The position numbers and the translations under genes were made by a program. A stretch of 64,000 bases of DNA from Sporolactobacillus terrae DSM 11697 (GTDB lineage: Bacteria > Bacillota > Bacilli > Bacillales > Sporolactobacillaceae), in assembly GCF_000648615.1 (NCBI RefSeq), contig NZ_JFZC01000038.1, forward strand, positions 62,001 through 126,000, read 5' to 3'. This document shows, in pieces, positions 37,147 to 50,299 of this stretch. Position 1 is the stretch's first letter. The number at the start of each line of letters is the position of its first letter. The notes beneath the pieces are model-generated. The model worked only from the letters and a program-made list of their open reading frames with translations, ran no database searches and was not told the DNA's origin.

Positions 37147-39375
37147 ATGGAACGACTTTCACAGGAACTACTGGAAGGCTTGAATCCGGAACAATTAAAA
37201 GCGGTGAAGCACCATGAGGGGCCTCTGCTGATTATGGCGGGCGCCGGAAGCGGCAAGACACGTGTATTGACGCATCGTATGGCTTATTTAATGATCGAGC
37301 GCGACGTAGCACCCTGGAATGTTTTGGCGATTACGTTTACCAATAAAGCGGCGAAGGAAATGAAGGAACGGCTCGCAAAACTTGCCGGACCGCTTGTGGA
37401 AGATACATGGGTATCCACGTTTCACTCGATGTGTGTGCGCATTCTTCGTCGAGACATCGACCGCATGGGGATCAGCCGCAATTTTACAATCTTAGACAGT
37501 ACCGATCAGCAGTCGGTAGTCAAGCAAATCCTCAAAGAACGGAATTTTGATCCGAAAAAATTTACACCGCGCAGTATCCTCGGCAGTATCAGTGCGGCCA
37601 AAAATGAACTGAAAACGGCAGCGGATTTCGCAAAAACTGTCTATGGACCGCACCAGGAAGTCGTTCGCGACGTCTATCAGGATTATGAGAAACGGTTGCT
37701 GCAAAATCAATCGCTTGATTTTGACGACTTGATCATGACGACCGTGCATCTGTTCCAGCGGGTACCCGAAGTGCTCGAATACTATCAGAAAAAGTTCCAA
37801 TATATTCACGTTGATGAATATCAGGATACCAACCGTGCGCAGTATCTGCTCGTGCGTATGCTTGCCGACCGCTTTAAAAACCTCTGCGTCGTTGGTGACT
37901 CCGACCAGTCGATCTATGGATGGCGCGGTGCGGATATTCACAACATCCTTTCTTTCGAGCAAGATTATCCGAACGCTCAAGTGATCATGCTGGAACAGAA
38001 CTATCGTTCAACGAAAAAGATTCTTGATGCAGCCAATCATGTGATTGAGAACAACCATGACCGCAAGCCGAAGAATCTTTGGACCGAAAATGACGATGGT
38101 CAGCAAATCAATTATTACCGGGCACCGACGGAACGGGAAGAAGGTTACTATATTGCCGGCAAGATGCGTGAATTGTTTCAGGATGGATTCACCTATTCCG
38201 ATCTGGCGATATTGTACCGAACCAATGCTCAGTCGCGTGTGATTGAAGAGACGCTTGTCAAATCAAATATTCCGTATCGAATGGTTGGAAGTATCAAATT
38301 CTACGAGCGCAAGGAAATTAAAGACATGCTCGCCTATCTGCGTTTGATTGCCAATCCAAATGATGAAATCAGTTTGGCGCGCGTGATCAATGAACCGAAA
38401 CGCGGCATTGGTGCCTCTTCAATGGATAAGTTGGCCGACTACGCAATCGCAAACGATCTGACGCTGATGCAGGCGATCGGTGAGGTTGATCAGACGAGCA
38501 TTGCTGCGCGCACAGCCAAGAAGATGAAAGAATTCGCCGATATGATGCTCAATTGGTCGAAGATGCAGGAATTTCTTTCCGTTACCGAATTGGTTGATGA
38601 AGTCTTAGACAAGTCCGGATACCGTGATGCGCTGAAAGCTGAACGAACCATTGAAGCGCAGAGCCGTCTGGAGAACTTGGACGAATTACTGTCGGTGACC
38701 AAGGAATTCGAGAGTAATCATGACGATAAATCGTTGATCAATTTCCTGACCGAACTGGCGCTTGACGCCGATATTGAGGAACAGGAGGATCAGGCACCAC
38801 AGGACGCCGTCACGTTGATGACGCTGCACTCTGCAAAAGGACTCGAATTCCCGGTTGTTTTCCTTGCCGGTATGGAAGAAGGTATTTTCCCGCATCTGCG
38901 TGCGCTCGATGATGAGGAAGAAATGGAAGAGGAGCGCCGGCTCGCTTATGTCGGCATCACTCGAGCCAAGCAGCAGCTGTTCCTCACCAATGCCCAGGTG
39001 CGCATGCTTTACGGAAAAACGATTGCGAATCCTGCTTCGCGCTTTATTAAAGAAATTCCAGCAGAACTTATTGAACAAGCGGAGTCGGAAGAGGAGCACA
39101 TTTCCGGCGGGTTCGCATCGAAAGCCGCATCACCGTTCGGCGGCGGGCGTCGCTTCGCTGCTCCGACAGCCAAACCACGGCCGATCCTGCAGAAAAAAGC
39201 GCAGACGCAAGAATGGAGCGCCGGTGACAAGGTGTCGCATAATAAATGGGGGCAGGGAACAATTGTCGCGACACGCGGCAGCGGCGACAGTGTTGAGCTG
39301 GACATTGTTTTTCCGAGTCCGGTCGGCTTGAAGCGCTTGCTCGGCGCATTTGCTCCGATTGAGAAAGTTGAATGA
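37147..39375 (+). CDS. pcrA: ATP-dependent DNA helicase PcrA
   Basis: A 742-residue superfamily-1A 3'-5' helicase. Motif I GAGSGKTR at residues about 32-39, Ia [14 protein letters not shown], motif [10 protein letters not shown], motif [16 protein letters not shown], motif [10 protein letters not shown], and [21 protein letters not shown] with [13 protein letters not shown] near the end. It removes proteins from DNA and supports repair and plasmid replication. The C-terminus has the usual disordered region and a Tudor-like end ([14 protein letters not shown]). pcrB, which normally precedes it, is missing. Confidence 0.97.
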   Translation: MERLSQELLEGLNPEQLKAVKHHEGPLLIMAGAGSGKTRVLTHRMAYLMIERDVAPWNVLAITFTNKAAKEMKERLAKLAGPLVEDTWVSTFHSMCVRILRRDIDRMGISRNFTILDSTDQQSVVKQILKERNFDPKKFTPRSILGSISAAKNELKTAADFAKTVYGPHQEVVRDVYQDYEKRLLQNQSLDFDDLIMTTVHLFQRVPEVLEYYQKKFQYIHVDEYQDTNRAQYLLVRMLADRFKNLCVVGDSDQSIYGWRGADIHNILSFEQDYPNAQVIMLEQNYRSTKKILDAANHVIENNHDRKPKNLWTENDDGQQINYYRAPTEREEGYYIAGKMRELFQDGFTYSDLAILYRTNAQSRVIEETLVKSNIPYRMVGSIKFYERKEIKDMLAYLRLIANPNDEISLARVINEPKRGIGASSMDKLADYAIANDLTLMQAIGEVDQTSIAARTAKKMKEFADMMLNWSKMQEFLSVTELVDEVLDKSGYRDALKAERTIEAQSRLENLDELLSVTKEFESNHDDKSLINFLTELALDADIEEQEDQAPQDAVTLMTLHSAKGLEFPVVFLAGMEEGIFPHLRALDDEEEMEEERRLAYVGITRAKQQLFLTNAQVRMLYGKTIANPASRFIKEIPAELIEQAESEEEHISGGFASKAASPFGGGRRFAAPTAKPRPILQKKAQTQEWSAGDKVSHNKWGQGTIVATRGSGDSVELDIVFPSPVGLKRLLGAFAPIEKVE

Positions 39376-39587
39376 GGCAATACTGGTGAAGGCGCACGTT
39401 TTTTACGGCGGCAACACGTGCGTCTGCCTTGCGGAGCATTCGGTCGTTGCCGCGTATAAATTGGCCGGAATCACGTACAATCCGCTCTTGAGCGTCACCG
39501 ATCCAAGCTGCAAGCGCGAACAACGGATGCGTTGCCCCCTTTATTCTCGGTACGATACGCGTGCAGCGTTTACCTTGCAGCATTTGA

Positions 39588-41618
<2,031 letters not shown>

Positions 41619-41633
41619 GGGGATGCACATACA

Positions 41634-42872
41634 ATGAAATGGAAAAAAACAGCAGCAGCAATTTCGATCCTGCTCGCCTTGCAGCTGATCCTCTCAGGGT
41701 GCTGGTTCAATGCCAGCAAAGACAGCAAGGTAAAAAACAGCGAGGGAAAAACAGAAAATGCGAGCTTGATCCCAAGTACCAATGATTCGGGCTATCAGAT
41801 GCTGCGACCAAAATCGGGCAATACGACACGTGGCTACATTCAGTACGGCCCGGACAATCGTGTCGATATGGATCAGCTTGAGTCGGGGTTGATGGATCTT
41901 TCCAAGAATGTGTTCGGTCCCAGCGACTATGTTTTTCAGAGCGGACAGTACCTCACCGATAAAGACATCAATGGCATGTTGTATCGCTATATGAATGAAC
42001 CGCAGCGCCTCGCCAATAAGAAAATCAACGATCCGAGTAAACGGCAGCCGGTGGTTGACGGTTTAAATCCGAAGCTTGGTAAGGGAAAGAATATCGTCGA
42101 GCAGTCAAAAAACAGTCCGAAGTATCTGAATTACGTACTTGAACAGGACTATATGAAGAAAAACAGCAGCGGTGCCTACAAGATTGCCGGTATGTCGATC
42201 GCTTTGTCGCTCAATTCCGTGTATGCAGACAGCATCAACTACAAGGATAAACTCTACCCAATCTCTGAAAAGCTAAATCAGGCAAAGGTTAAAGAATGGG
42301 GCAAATCGCAGGCAGCGAAAGTTGTTCAGCGCATCCGCAGCCTTAAAGATTCAGAGAACCAGCCGATTCAGGAACTGCAAAACATACCGATTTACGTTAC
42401 TTTATACATGACCTCAGCGCCTGATTCGCTCGTACCCGGCAATTTCTTCGCGTCAACGGAAGTTGCCTCAGGCTCACGTTCCATTAATAAATGGTCCACG
42501 ATAAAGCAGCAGCATGTATTGTTCCCGTCGGATCCGGCCACAAAAGATTATAAAAGCGATCTCCAGAAATTTGATCAATTCAAGACGGATATACAAAAGT
42601 ACTATCCAAATTATCTTGGTGTCGTTGGTAAAGGGTTCTACCAAAATGATGAACTGTCCGATATTACTTTAGAGATCAATTTTAATAAGTTTGTCGATAA
42701 GACGGAACTGATCGGGTTTACGAATTACGTTGCCTCTGTTGTGAAAAATCGATTGGCCTTTCCACAGCATGTTCCGGTTCACATCTATATCTCAAGCGGT
42801 TCAAATTCCGAGGCGCTGGTCGAACGGACGAAGGACATGGATGAACCCTATGTGCATATTTACCAACAATAA
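41634..42872 (+). CDS. camS: CamS family lipoprotein
   Basis: A 412-residue lipoprotein with lipobox LILSGC (Cys23). It carries the CamS features LIPSTNDSGYQML, TTRGYIQYGP, NRVDMDQLESGLMDLSK and the GKGFYQNDELSDITLEINF region. In enterococci and staphylococci the signal peptide of this family gives rise to a sex pheromone; the mature protein has no settled role. It follows ligA by 15 bases and probably shares its transcript. Confidence 0.92.
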   Translation: MKWKKTAAAISILLALQLILSGCWFNASKDSKVKNSEGKTENASLIPSTNDSGYQMLRPKSGNTTRGYIQYGPDNRVDMDQLESGLMDLSKNVFGPSDYVFQSGQYLTDKDINGMLYRYMNEPQRLANKKINDPSKRQPVVDGLNPKLGKGKNIVEQSKNSPKYLNYVLEQDYMKKNSSGAYKIAGMSIALSLNSVYADSINYKDKLYPISEKLNQAKVKEWGKSQAAKVVQRIRSLKDSENQPIQELQNIPIYVTLYMTSAPDSLVPGNFFASTEVASGSRSINKWSTIKQQHVLFPSDPATKDYKSDLQKFDQFKTDIQKYYPNYLGVVGKGFYQNDELSDITLEINFNKFVDKTELIGFTNYVASVVKNRLAFPQHVPVHIYISSGSNSEALVERTKDMDEPYVHIYQQ

Positions 42873-42883
42873 TGTTTCTCTGA

Positions 42884-42926
42884 AAAGCAAAATTGCGTTG
42901 GCGAGCAGTTTTGCTTTTTTATTATT
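42884..42926 (+). terminator. Terminator after camS
   Basis: AAAGCAAAA-T-TGC pairs with GCAG-TTTTGCTTT, followed by TTTATTATTTTTT. Confidence 0.8.
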
Positions 42927-42933
42927 TTTTGAA

Positions 42934-42976
42934 ATAACAATTAACATTGTTATGAGAGTGATGTAAAATGGATAAT
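42934..42976 (+). promoter_or_regulatory. Palindrome and promoter before Lrp/LysE pair
   Basis: ATAACAAT-TAAC-ATTGTTAT (42934-42953) is a perfect inverted repeat. TTGTTA (42947-42952), 18 bases, GATAAT (42971-42976) gives a possible promoter overlapping its right arm. It is likely the operator of the Lrp-type gene that follows. Confidence 0.55.
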
Positions 42977-43025
42977 ATATTAAGGAATATAGGATGTTTA
43001 TATAGAAAAACAAGGAGGTGTTTGG

Positions 43026-43487
43026 TTGGATAAGCTTGATATGAGACTGTTGCAAAGCCTGATGAAGAATGGACGGGCCACATGGTCCGATCTGGCCGCT
43101 GAAATTGAGATGTCTTCGCCGGCTGTTGCGGAACGCGTGCGCCGCCTGGAAGACAAAGGCGTGATCCGTACCTATGAAGCGGTCCTGGATCCTGAACTGG
43201 TGGGGAATACATGTACCGCTTTTGTTGCCGTGACTCTAGAGCAAATGGACCAGCGTGCCGCTTTCCTTGCGCTGATCGATACATTGCTAGAAGTTCAGGA
43301 ATGCCATCATATTGCCGGCGATTACGACTACTTAGTTAAAATTCGTGCAAGGAACACGAAGGACTTGGATCGCTTGATTAGCTCTGAATTGAAGCGGCTG
43401 CCCGGATTGCGCACGCGTACGACCATTGTGATGAATTCGTTGAAGGAAACCACCCAGCTTCCGATTCATTCCGAACGGTTTTCGTGA
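43026..43487 (+). CDS. Lrp/AsnC-family regulator
   Basis: A 153-residue regulator. The N-terminal helix-turn-helix reads LDMRLLQSLMKNGRATWSDL and MSSPAVAERVRRLEDKGVI; the C-terminal RAM/AsnC domain includes GDYDYLVKIRARNTKDLDRL. The TTG start has AAGGAGGTG ideally placed. It is paired with a LysE-type exporter gene directly downstream, so it probably senses an amino acid and controls its export. Confidence 0.92.
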   Translation: MDKLDMRLLQSLMKNGRATWSDLAAEIEMSSPAVAERVRRLEDKGVIRTYEAVLDPELVGNTCTAFVAVTLEQMDQRAAFLALIDTLLEVQECHHIAGDYDYLVKIRARNTKDLDRLISSELKRLPGLRTRTTIVMNSLKETTQLPIHSERFS

Positions 43488-43496
43488 GGTGTGCCG

Positions 43497-44120
43497 ATGG
43501 ATGCCTCTTTTTATTTCAAAGGTTTCCTTTTAGGCTTGGCGATCGCCGCACCGGTTGGTCCAATCGGCGTGCTGTGCATTCGCCGAACCATAGCCTCTGG
43601 CCGGCTTGTCGGTCTACTGTCCGGAATAGGTGCTGCAACAGCCGATGCCTGTTTCGGCTCAATCGCAGCCTTTGGTTTGACGGTAATCGCGCATTTTCTT
43701 CTGGACCAACGCATTTGGCTGCAAACATTTGGCGGACTTTTTCTTGTTTTTCTTGCGGCCCGGACATGGCGATCTGCCGGTGCGGCGGATGCCGCAAAAC
43801 TAGGGAAGTCGAATCGCTTGTTCGGTGCATACGGGTCGACGTTTGTTTTGACACTGACCAATCCGATGACCATTTTGTCGTTTATTAGCATGTTTGCCGG
43901 TATTGGGCTGACCTCAGGTGATCCATGGCAAGCCTTTTCCATTGTCCTTGGCGTCTTTTCCGGATCGGCGTTTTGGTGGCTGCTGCTCAGCGTATGTATC
44001 GGTTCTTTTCAGGAAAAGATGGACAGAAAAGCATTCATTTGGGTGGATCACTTGTCGGCCGTGGTCATTTTTGGATTTGCGATTGTTTCGCTTTACCACG
44101 TATTTAACAAATTGCTTTAA
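43497..44120 (+). CDS. LysE/RhtB-family amino-acid exporter
   Basis: About 207 residues with six membrane segments. The family N-terminus FLLGLAIAAPVGPIGVLCIR, then SGIGAATADACFGSIAAF and the second-half motif LTLTNPMTILSFISMFAGIG. It exports amino acids or derivatives. ATG 43497 is placed five bases after GAGGTG; GTG 43491 overlaps that site. It begins nine bases after the Lrp-type gene, so both are one unit. Confidence 0.92.
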   Translation: MDASFYFKGFLLGLAIAAPVGPIGVLCIRRTIASGRLVGLLSGIGAATADACFGSIAAFGLTVIAHFLLDQRIWLQTFGGLFLVFLAARTWRSAGAADAAKLGKSNRLFGAYGSTFVLTLTNPMTILSFISMFAGIGLTSGDPWQAFSIVLGVFSGSAFWWLLLSVCIGSFQEKMDRKAFIWVDHLSAVVIFGFAIVSLYHVFNKLL

Positions 44121-44255
44121 GGCATCTTTTTGCTGAAAAGCGTGACCTTGGCGCTTGCGGTTATTGCATCTTGTCAATAGTATTTGATATGATAAATTTA
44201 TTGTGGACATTTGCCGGAAGGCGGCAGATGAAGCCGATTGGCGGAGGTGAAAAAG

Positions 44256-44552
44256 ATGAGCAGAATTGATAAAGATCAAGTGAAATACGTCGCAAATTTA
44301 GCACGTCTTTCTTTTACAGATGAAGAGATTGAAACCTTCACCACACAGCTGGACGACATCATTGGCTTCGCAGAACAGCTGAACGAGCTGAATACGGACG
44401 GCATCGAGCCGACGACACATGTACGCGACATGTATAATGTGATGCGCGAGGATGTTGTCGAACCGTCGCTGCCACGTGAAGAGGCGCTGAAGAATGCGCC
44501 GGAACAAGAAGACGGACAAATCAAAGTGCCGCAGATTATGAGTGCAGATTGA
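44256..44552 (+). CDS. gatC: GatC, aspartyl/glutamyl-tRNA amidotransferase subunit C
   Basis: About 98 residues: [22 protein letters not shown] opening ([20 protein letters not shown]), [19 protein letters not shown] and the C-terminal [17 protein letters not shown]. It clamps GatA to GatB. The ATG at 44256 follows GGAGGTG by six bases. First of the gatCAB operon. Confidence 0.95.
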   Translation: MSRIDKDQVKYVANLARLSFTDEEIETFTTQLDDIIGFAEQLNELNTDGIEPTTHVRDMYNVMREDVVEPSLPREEALKNAPEQEDGQIKVPQIMSAD

Positions 44553-44576
44553 TTGAAGAGAAGGAGGAAAACCGAG

Positions 44577-46034
44577 ATGCCACTTTTTGAAGAAGGCCTT
44601 GTGTCTTTGTCTCAAAAGTTACATAACAAGGAAATTAAGGCATCCGATCTTGTCGACGAAGCGTTCGCGCGCATTGGTGAAGTCGATGGTGACGTGCAAG
44701 CATTTCTGACATTAAATGAAGAGGCAGCCCGCGAACAAGCCAAGGCGCTGGATGAAACCGGGGCAGGCGATGCGATTCTTGCCGGTATGCCGATTGGAAT
44801 TAAAGATAACATGGTTACAAAGGGGCTGAGAACCACTTGTGCCAGCCATATTCTTGAAAACTATGATCCCCTCTATGACGCGACGGTCGTTGAGAAGGTC
44901 AATGCACAAAAAGCGATCACGATCGGGAAGCTGAACATGGATGAATTCGCGATGGGCTCCTCAACCGAAACCTCATTCTTCAAGAAAGCGAAAAATCCTT
45001 GGGACTTGGACCGCGTTCCAGGGGGCTCCAGCGGCGGTTCTGCTGCAGCGGTTGCTGCCGGAGAAGTCTTGTTCGCACTTGGTACCGATACCGGTGGTTC
45101 CATTCGTCAACCGTCAGCATTCTGCGGCGTTGTCGGCATGAAACCAACCTATGGACGTGTGTCGCGTTACGGACTCGTTGCGTTCGCATCATCACTGGAT
45201 CAGGCAGGCCCGATTACCCGTACGGTAGAAGACAATGCCTATCTGCTTCAAGCGATCGCCGGTCTTGACCGACACGACTCCACAAGCGCCGATGTCGCGG
45301 TACCGAACTATGCGGCTGCACTCACCGGCGATATCAAAGGACTGCGTGTCGCCGTTCCAAAAGAATACCTTGGCGAAGGGATCGACGAATCGGTAAAAGG
45401 AACTATTCGTGCTGCAATCAAGCAGCTTGAATCCTTGGGCGCTGTCATTGATGAAGTCTCACTTCCTCATTCGAAGTACGCCGTGCCTGCGTATTATATC
45501 ATTGCTTCCTCGGAAGCATCGGCAAACTTGGCACGCTTCGACGGCGTCCGTTATGGCGTTCGCGCGGAAACGGATGACTTGATTGAAATGTATAAGAAAT
45601 CCAGAAGCGAAGGCTTCGGTGACGAAGTGAAACGCCGCATCATGCTGGGAACCTTTGCACTAAGCTCCGGCTATTATGATGCCTACTATAAAAAAGCGCA
45701 GCAAGTCCGCACGCTGATCAAACAAGACTTTGAAAAAGTGTTTGCGGATCACGACCTCATTGTTGGACCAACGACACCGACCACTGCTTTTAAAATCGGC
45801 GAAAACATCGATGATCCGTTAACGATGTATGCAAACGACCTGCTGACGATTCCGGTGAACCTCGCCGGCGTGCCGGCAATCAGTCTGCCGTGCGGTCTTG
45901 CGGACGGACTTCCGGTCGGTTTACAGATGATCGGCCGTCCATTCGGCGAAGAGACCTTGTACCGCGCCGCACACGCGTATGAGCAATCCACCGGCTTTAC
46001 ACTAACGCCTGCCAAAGGGGCGATGAACAAATGA
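44577..46034 (+). CDS. gatA: GatA, amidotransferase subunit A
   Basis: About 485 residues of the amidase-signature family; releases ammonia from glutamine. The Lys of the triad is in [10 protein letters not shown] and the Ser pair in [14 protein letters not shown] and [14 protein letters not shown]. The start has AAGGAGG upstream. The stop overlaps gatB by four bases. Confidence 0.97.
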   Translation: MPLFEEGLVSLSQKLHNKEIKASDLVDEAFARIGEVDGDVQAFLTLNEEAAREQAKALDETGAGDAILAGMPIGIKDNMVTKGLRTTCASHILENYDPLYDATVVEKVNAQKAITIGKLNMDEFAMGSSTETSFFKKAKNPWDLDRVPGGSSGGSAAAVAAGEVLFALGTDTGGSIRQPSAFCGVVGMKPTYGRVSRYGLVAFASSLDQAGPITRTVEDNAYLLQAIAGLDRHDSTSADVAVPNYAAALTGDIKGLRVAVPKEYLGEGIDESVKGTIRAAIKQLESLGAVIDEVSLPHSKYAVPAYYIIASSEASANLARFDGVRYGVRAETDDLIEMYKKSRSEGFGDEVKRRIMLGTFALSSGYYDAYYKKAQQVRTLIKQDFEKVFADHDLIVGPTTPTTAFKIGENIDDPLTMYANDLLTIPVNLAGVPAISLPCGLADGLPVGLQMIGRPFGEETLYRAAHAYEQSTGFTLTPAKGAMNK

Positions 46035-47467
46035 GCAATTTTGAAACGGTTATCGGACTCGAAGTCCATGTTGAATTGAAAACGAAAACGAAAGCTTTCT
46101 GCGGTTGCGCCAACCAATTTGGTGCAGAACCGAATACGAATACCTGCCCGATCTGTCTCGGGCATCCGGGCGTGCTGCCGATTCTGAACCATGAGGCAGT
46201 CGACTATGCGATCAAAGCAGCGCTTGCACTCAACTGCGACGTTTCACGCGAGACGAAGTTCGACCGCAAGAACTACTTCTACCCGGATAACCCGAAAGCC
46301 TATCAGATTTCACAGTTTGATCAGCCGATCGGCCGCAACGGTTTTATTGAAATTGAAGTTGACGGCAAGAAGAAGAAGATCGGCGTGCATCGGCTGCATC
46401 TTGAAGAAGACGCCGGCAAGCTGAGTCACTTGGAAGACGGTTCCGGTTCCCTCGTCGACTTCAACCGTGTCGGCACGCCGCTGATCGAAATCGTTTCTGA
46501 AGCCGATATGCGCAATCCGCAGGAAGCTTATGCATACCTTGAAAAACTGAAAGCGATCATGCAGTACATTGACGTATCCGACGTGAAGATGGAAGAGGGC
46601 TCGCTTCGTTGCGACGCCAACATCTCGATCCGTCCGTTCGGTCAAACGAGCTTCGGAACAAAGACCGAGCTGAAGAACCTCAACTCATTTGCCTTTGTTG
46701 AAAAAGGGTTGGCTTACGAAGAAAGACGCCAAGAACGCGTCCTGCTCTCCGGCAGCGAAGTGGTTCAGGAAACGCGCCGTTACAATGACGCAACCAAGAC
46801 GACAACCGTCATGCGCGGCAAGGAAGGCTCCAATGACTATCGCTACTTCCCGGAACCGGACATTATCAAGCTGAAGATCGATCAGGAATGGATCGACCGC
46901 ATTAAAGCTGAAATTCCGGAACTGCCGGACTCGCGCCAAAAGCGCTATGTGGACGAACTCGGTCTGCCGGAATACGATGCAATGGTTCTGACACAAACCA
47001 AGACCATGTCCGATTTCTTCCAAGAGGCAGTTGCCCAAGGAGCCGACGCAAAGCTCGTATCCAACTGGCTGATGGGCGAAGTGTCTGCCTACCTGAACAG
47101 CAACTACAAGACAATCGATCAGGTGCCGATGACCGCCGAAGGATTGGCAAAGCTGGTTAAGCTGATCGAAAAAGGCACAATTTCCAGCAAGATCGCTAAG
47201 AAAGTCTTCAAAGATCTAATCGAAAAAGGCGGCGATCCGGAAGAAATCGTTAAAGCCAAGGGCTTGATTCAGATTTCCGACGCAGGCGCACTGAACGAAT
47301 TGATCTTGCCGATTCTCGAAGCCAATAAACAGTCCATGATTGACTACAAGAACGGCAAAGACCGCGCACTCGGCTTCCTTGTCGGCCAAGTCATGAAGCA
47401 GTCACGCGGGAAGGCCAACCCGAAAATGGTCAACAAGATCATTCTCGACGAAATTAACAAACTATAA
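46031..47467 (+). CDS. gatB: GatB, amidotransferase subunit B
   Basis: A 478-residue kinase/transamidation subunit that converts Glu-tRNA(Gln) to Gln-tRNA(Gln). Motifs: [20 protein letters not shown], a Cys pattern around CGCANQFG and CPICLGHPG (zinc-binding), [14 protein letters not shown] and the C-terminal YqeY-like domain ending [14 protein letters not shown]. Full length. Confidence 0.97.
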   Translation: MSNFETVIGLEVHVELKTKTKAFCGCANQFGAEPNTNTCPICLGHPGVLPILNHEAVDYAIKAALALNCDVSRETKFDRKNYFYPDNPKAYQISQFDQPIGRNGFIEIEVDGKKKKIGVHRLHLEEDAGKLSHLEDGSGSLVDFNRVGTPLIEIVSEADMRNPQEAYAYLEKLKAIMQYIDVSDVKMEEGSLRCDANISIRPFGQTSFGTKTELKNLNSFAFVEKGLAYEERRQERVLLSGSEVVQETRRYNDATKTTTVMRGKEGSNDYRYFPEPDIIKLKIDQEWIDRIKAEIPELPDSRQKRYVDELGLPEYDAMVLTQTKTMSDFFQEAVAQGADAKLVSNWLMGEVSAYLNSNYKTIDQVPMTAEGLAKLVKLIEKGTISSKIAKKVFKDLIEKGGDPEEIVKAKGLIQISDAGALNELILPILEANKQSMIDYKNGKDRALGFLVGQVMKQSRGKANPKMVNKIILDEINKL

Positions 47468-47487
47468 GTTCTAAGGATTAAAAACGG

Positions 47488-47514
47488 GACCCCTTAAACA
47501 AGGGGTCTTTTTTT
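47488..47514 (+). terminator. Terminator of gatCAB
   Basis: GACCCCTT pairs perfectly with AAGGGGTC around AAAC, followed by TTTTTTT. Confidence 0.9.
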
Positions 47515-47672
47515 GCTTCCTACAGTACAGCTGTTTCGTGCCGCTGATCGGACGATGCGCGTAAAGACCGGATGTACTGAGCGGCCATCGACTTACGGAT
47601 CCCACGCTACGCTCGAAAACCTTGCAACAAAATCCAACTGTTTCAATTCAAATGTTTTACATTGTTGAAATT

Positions 47673-47750
47673 TTGATTTTAAGAAACGTTTACAATATAA
47701 TTAGTTGAGAAAGGATGGGCGATGGGAACGGACTGGCATCGCCCGTTTTA
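47673..47750 (+). promoter_or_regulatory. dgkB promoter and leader hairpin
   Basis: TTGATT (47673-47678), 17 bases, TATAAT (47696-47701). Right after the expected start, GGGCGATG pairs with CATCGCCC around an 11-base loop (about 47714-47742), followed by GTTTT. The 150-base leader then continues to dgkB. It could be an attenuator, or a short RNA ended by a weak terminator. The preceding 47517-47660 shows nothing recognisable. Confidence 0.55.
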
Positions 47751-47897
47751 AACGTCAAAAATTGATGCGCATGGATGAACCCGCCAATGGGGCAGCGATC
47801 ATTCAAGAAAATGGATCGCCTCAGAGTTACACGGCACAGTAATTTTTTTGAGCTTGAGCGTTGACAAATCTTCACAGAAATTGATTGGGTGATAAAC

Positions 47898-48836
47898 ATG
47901 AAGAGGGCTAGAATCATTTATAACCCGACGTCAGGCCGGGAACTGGCGAAAAAGAACATTGCCTACATTTTGGATCGGCTGGAAGATGTGGGTTATGAAG
48001 CATCCGCTTACGCCACCAAACATGAGGGCGATGCTACGGCCGGCGCACGTAAAGCGGTTGACCGCAAATTTGATCTTGTTGTTGCGGCGGGCGGAGACGG
48101 TACAATAAACGAAGTAATTAATGGACTTGCCGAACAGAATTATCGACCGAAACTCGGCATCTTACCTTTGGGCACAACGAATGACTTCGCCCGGGCGATC
48201 GGAATTCCTCGAGACATCGTTAAGGCCTGCGATGTACTCTGCGAGGGTCATGAAATGCCGATCGACATCGGCAAAGTCAATGACCGTTATTTTGTCAATA
48301 TTGCCGGCGGCGGCAAGCTGACCGAGCTGACCTACGACGTTCCGAGCAAACTGAAAACCATGCTCGGGCAAATGGCTTATTTCATCAAGGGGATTGAAAT
48401 GCTGCCATCGATCCGCCCGATCAAAGTCAGAATCGACTATGACGACCGCAGCTTTGAAGGCGACATTATGTTGTTTCTTGTTTCAAACAGCAACTCGGTC
48501 GGCGGATTTGAGAAACTGGCACCGGAAGCGAAAATGAATGACGGTCTGTTTGATTTGATTATACTCAAGGCGTCCAATCTCGCTGAATTCATTCGCCTTG
48601 CATCGATGGCAACACGCGGCGAGCACATGAAGGATCCAAAAGTGATCTACGCACAAGCAAGCCGTATTAAAGTTGAATCGGAAGAAAAAATGCAGCTCAA
48701 TATTGATGGAGAATATGGCGGCGACCTGCCCGGTGAAATTGTCAATCTCTACCACCATCTTCATCTGATCGTTCCCAAAGAGGCCAAAGAAGCCCATGAA
48801 CTGGACGTGCAGCAAGCCGTTAAGCAACTGCAATGA
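47898..48836 (+). CDS. dgkB: Diacylglycerol kinase DgkB
   Basis: About 312 residues, soluble lipid-kinase family (DAGK). The N-terminal RARIIYNPTSGRE and the nucleotide loop VVAAGGDGTINEVINGL (GGDGT about residues 65-69) are intact, as are LGILPLGTTNDFARA and the C-terminal ETVALUE-like beta domain with INIDGEYGG-like NIDGEYGGDLPG. It recycles diacylglycerol from lipoteichoic acid synthesis. ATG 47898 is used; GTG 47889 is the alternative. Confidence 0.95.
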   Translation: MKRARIIYNPTSGRELAKKNIAYILDRLEDVGYEASAYATKHEGDATAGARKAVDRKFDLVVAAGGDGTINEVINGLAEQNYRPKLGILPLGTTNDFARAIGIPRDIVKACDVLCEGHEMPIDIGKVNDRYFVNIAGGGKLTELTYDVPSKLKTMLGQMAYFIKGIEMLPSIRPIKVRIDYDDRSFEGDIMLFLVSNSNSVGGFEKLAPEAKMNDGLFDLIILKASNLAEFIRLASMATRGEHMKDPKVIYAQASRIKVESEEKMQLNIDGEYGGDLPGEIVNLYHHLHLIVPKEAKEAHELDVQQAVKQLQ

Positions 48837-48860
48837 TATAAAAGTGATGAATAAATAAAA

Positions 48861-48897
48861 AAAGTGCCATGAACTTTGAAAAGGTTCATGGCACTTT
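48861..48897. terminator. Bidirectional terminator between dgkB and the MFS gene
   Basis: AAAGTGCCATGAAC pairs perfectly with GTTCATGGCACTTT, with A/T-rich flanks on both strands. Confidence 0.9.
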
Positions 48898-48904
48898 CTA
48901 GCAA

Positions 48905-50113
48905 TTAATTTAATTTATGAATAGACGCCAGACGGAAGGCCATTACGGCAATGCCAATGACGGCCAGGCCAGAAATGAAAAACCAGCGATGGACGCCGAG
49001 CTGTTCCGCAAACAACCCGGAAAAAAGCAAGCCGACCGGCATGGCAAGTGAAGCCAAACTGCCAAATAGCGAAAAGACACGGCCTAGATATTCCGCTTTA
49101 ATTTTTTCTTGAAAAAGAGCCGTTTGTACGCCATAAAAGGGAGCGGACAAGCCCATGAATGCGCAGCAAACGAGAAAAATCGGAAAAGTGCTGCTCGGGA
49201 GCAAGCCGGATGCAGCAATACTGATCCCCATGAGCAGGATCGATGCGCACAGCGTTACGGTACGCTTTTTAAAACCGCCCCAAGCACTTAGCAGGATGCC
49301 TCCGCCAAGCATGCCGACAGCGAAAGCCACTTCAGCCGCCGACGCATGGGCCGCTGTACCGCCGAAATACTGCATGCTCATTAAAGGATAGAGCGCGCTG
49401 ATTGGCGAATAAACGAACATGTACAAGGTGCCGATCCAAAGCAGCGCAAACAAGCCCTTGTTTTCACGGATGGCATCATAGCCTTCCCTCATCTCCTGCA
49501 TAAAATGTTGGCACCCGGCTTTGCTGTACGGCTCAGGACTTGGAATCGCTAGCGCGGCAACCGTTGCGCAGGCAACGAGTGCGCCGCCGATATCAAGCAA
49601 AATGATCTCCTTCAGATCCCATATCGCGTAAAAGAACGCTGCAGCAGCAGGACTGATGATAAAACCAATCGACTGGATCATCTGACTGTATCCAGAACAC
49701 TTGGTCAGCCGGTCTTCCGGCACGATGAGCGGTGTCGTTGCATTGAATGCCGGTCCGTGAAAGGCAGTACCAATGCTGCGGATAAAGAGGATCACCATAA
49801 TGATCCAGATCGGAAGTTCGATAAAAAGCGCAACGAAAGCAAGCACGCCGCCTGCCAATGCAACCATTAAATCAGCGCCGATCATCACTGCTTTTCGGCT
49901 CATCCGATCAACCAGTACACCAATCATCGGACCGAATAATGCCTGAGGCAAAAAGCCAACGAGCGCTGCCAGCGATAAAACCATTGCTGATCCGGTTCGT
50001 TCCGTAAGATAAAAGATGATCGCCATCTGTAAAATACTGCTGGTAATCAATGAAACCGCCTGACCGCCAAGCAATGTAAAAAATTTGCGTCTCCAAAGAA
50101 GTTTCTGTGCCAT
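48905..50113 (-). CDS. MFS efflux protein, MefA-like, with attenuator leader
   Basis: About 402 residues with 12 membrane segments: RRKFFTLLGGQAVSLITSSI at the N-terminus, LFGPMIGVLVDRMSRKAVMI as the loop 2-3 motif, and SGYSQMIQSIGFIISPAAAA. It resembles Gram-positive macrolide or lincosamide-type efflux carriers. ATG 50113 is chosen as GGGGGAT lies seven bases upstream. The 300-base leader holds a promoter, an eight-codon peptide and a terminator hairpin, so expression is probably inducible by a ribosome-binding drug. The substrate is inferred only from family and regulation. Confidence 0.88.
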   Translation of the reverse strand: MAQKLLWRRKFFTLLGGQAVSLITSSILQMAIIFYLTERTGSAMVLSLAALVGFLPQALFGPMIGVLVDRMSRKAVMIGADLMVALAGGVLAFVALFIELPIWIIMVILFIRSIGTAFHGPAFNATTPLIVPEDRLTKCSGYSQMIQSIGFIISPAAAAFFYAIWDLKEIILLDIGGALVACATVAALAIPSPEPYSKAGCQHFMQEMREGYDAIRENKGLFALLWIGTLYMFVYSPISALYPLMSMQYFGGTAAHASAAEVAFAVGMLGGGILLSAWGGFKKRTVTLCASILLMGISIAASGLLPSSTFPIFLVCCAFMGLSAPFYGVQTALFQEKIKAEYLGRVFSLFGSLASLAMPVGLLFSGLFAEQLGVHRWFFISGLAVIGIAVMAFRLASIHKLN

Positions 50114-50299
50114 TCTTAAATCCCCCATGCATTTTTTTATTGTCGTTTGGTCGAAAGGGCAATAAAAAATGCAGAGCTTACGTCCACAACGCGGGCAAAA
50201 GCTTTGCATGGAGATACAAACGGAAGCACAGCAAAGAAGGCACAGGATGTGCGTCGATATTCGATGTGCTCAGGTTGATCATCCATAAGGCAAGCAGCA

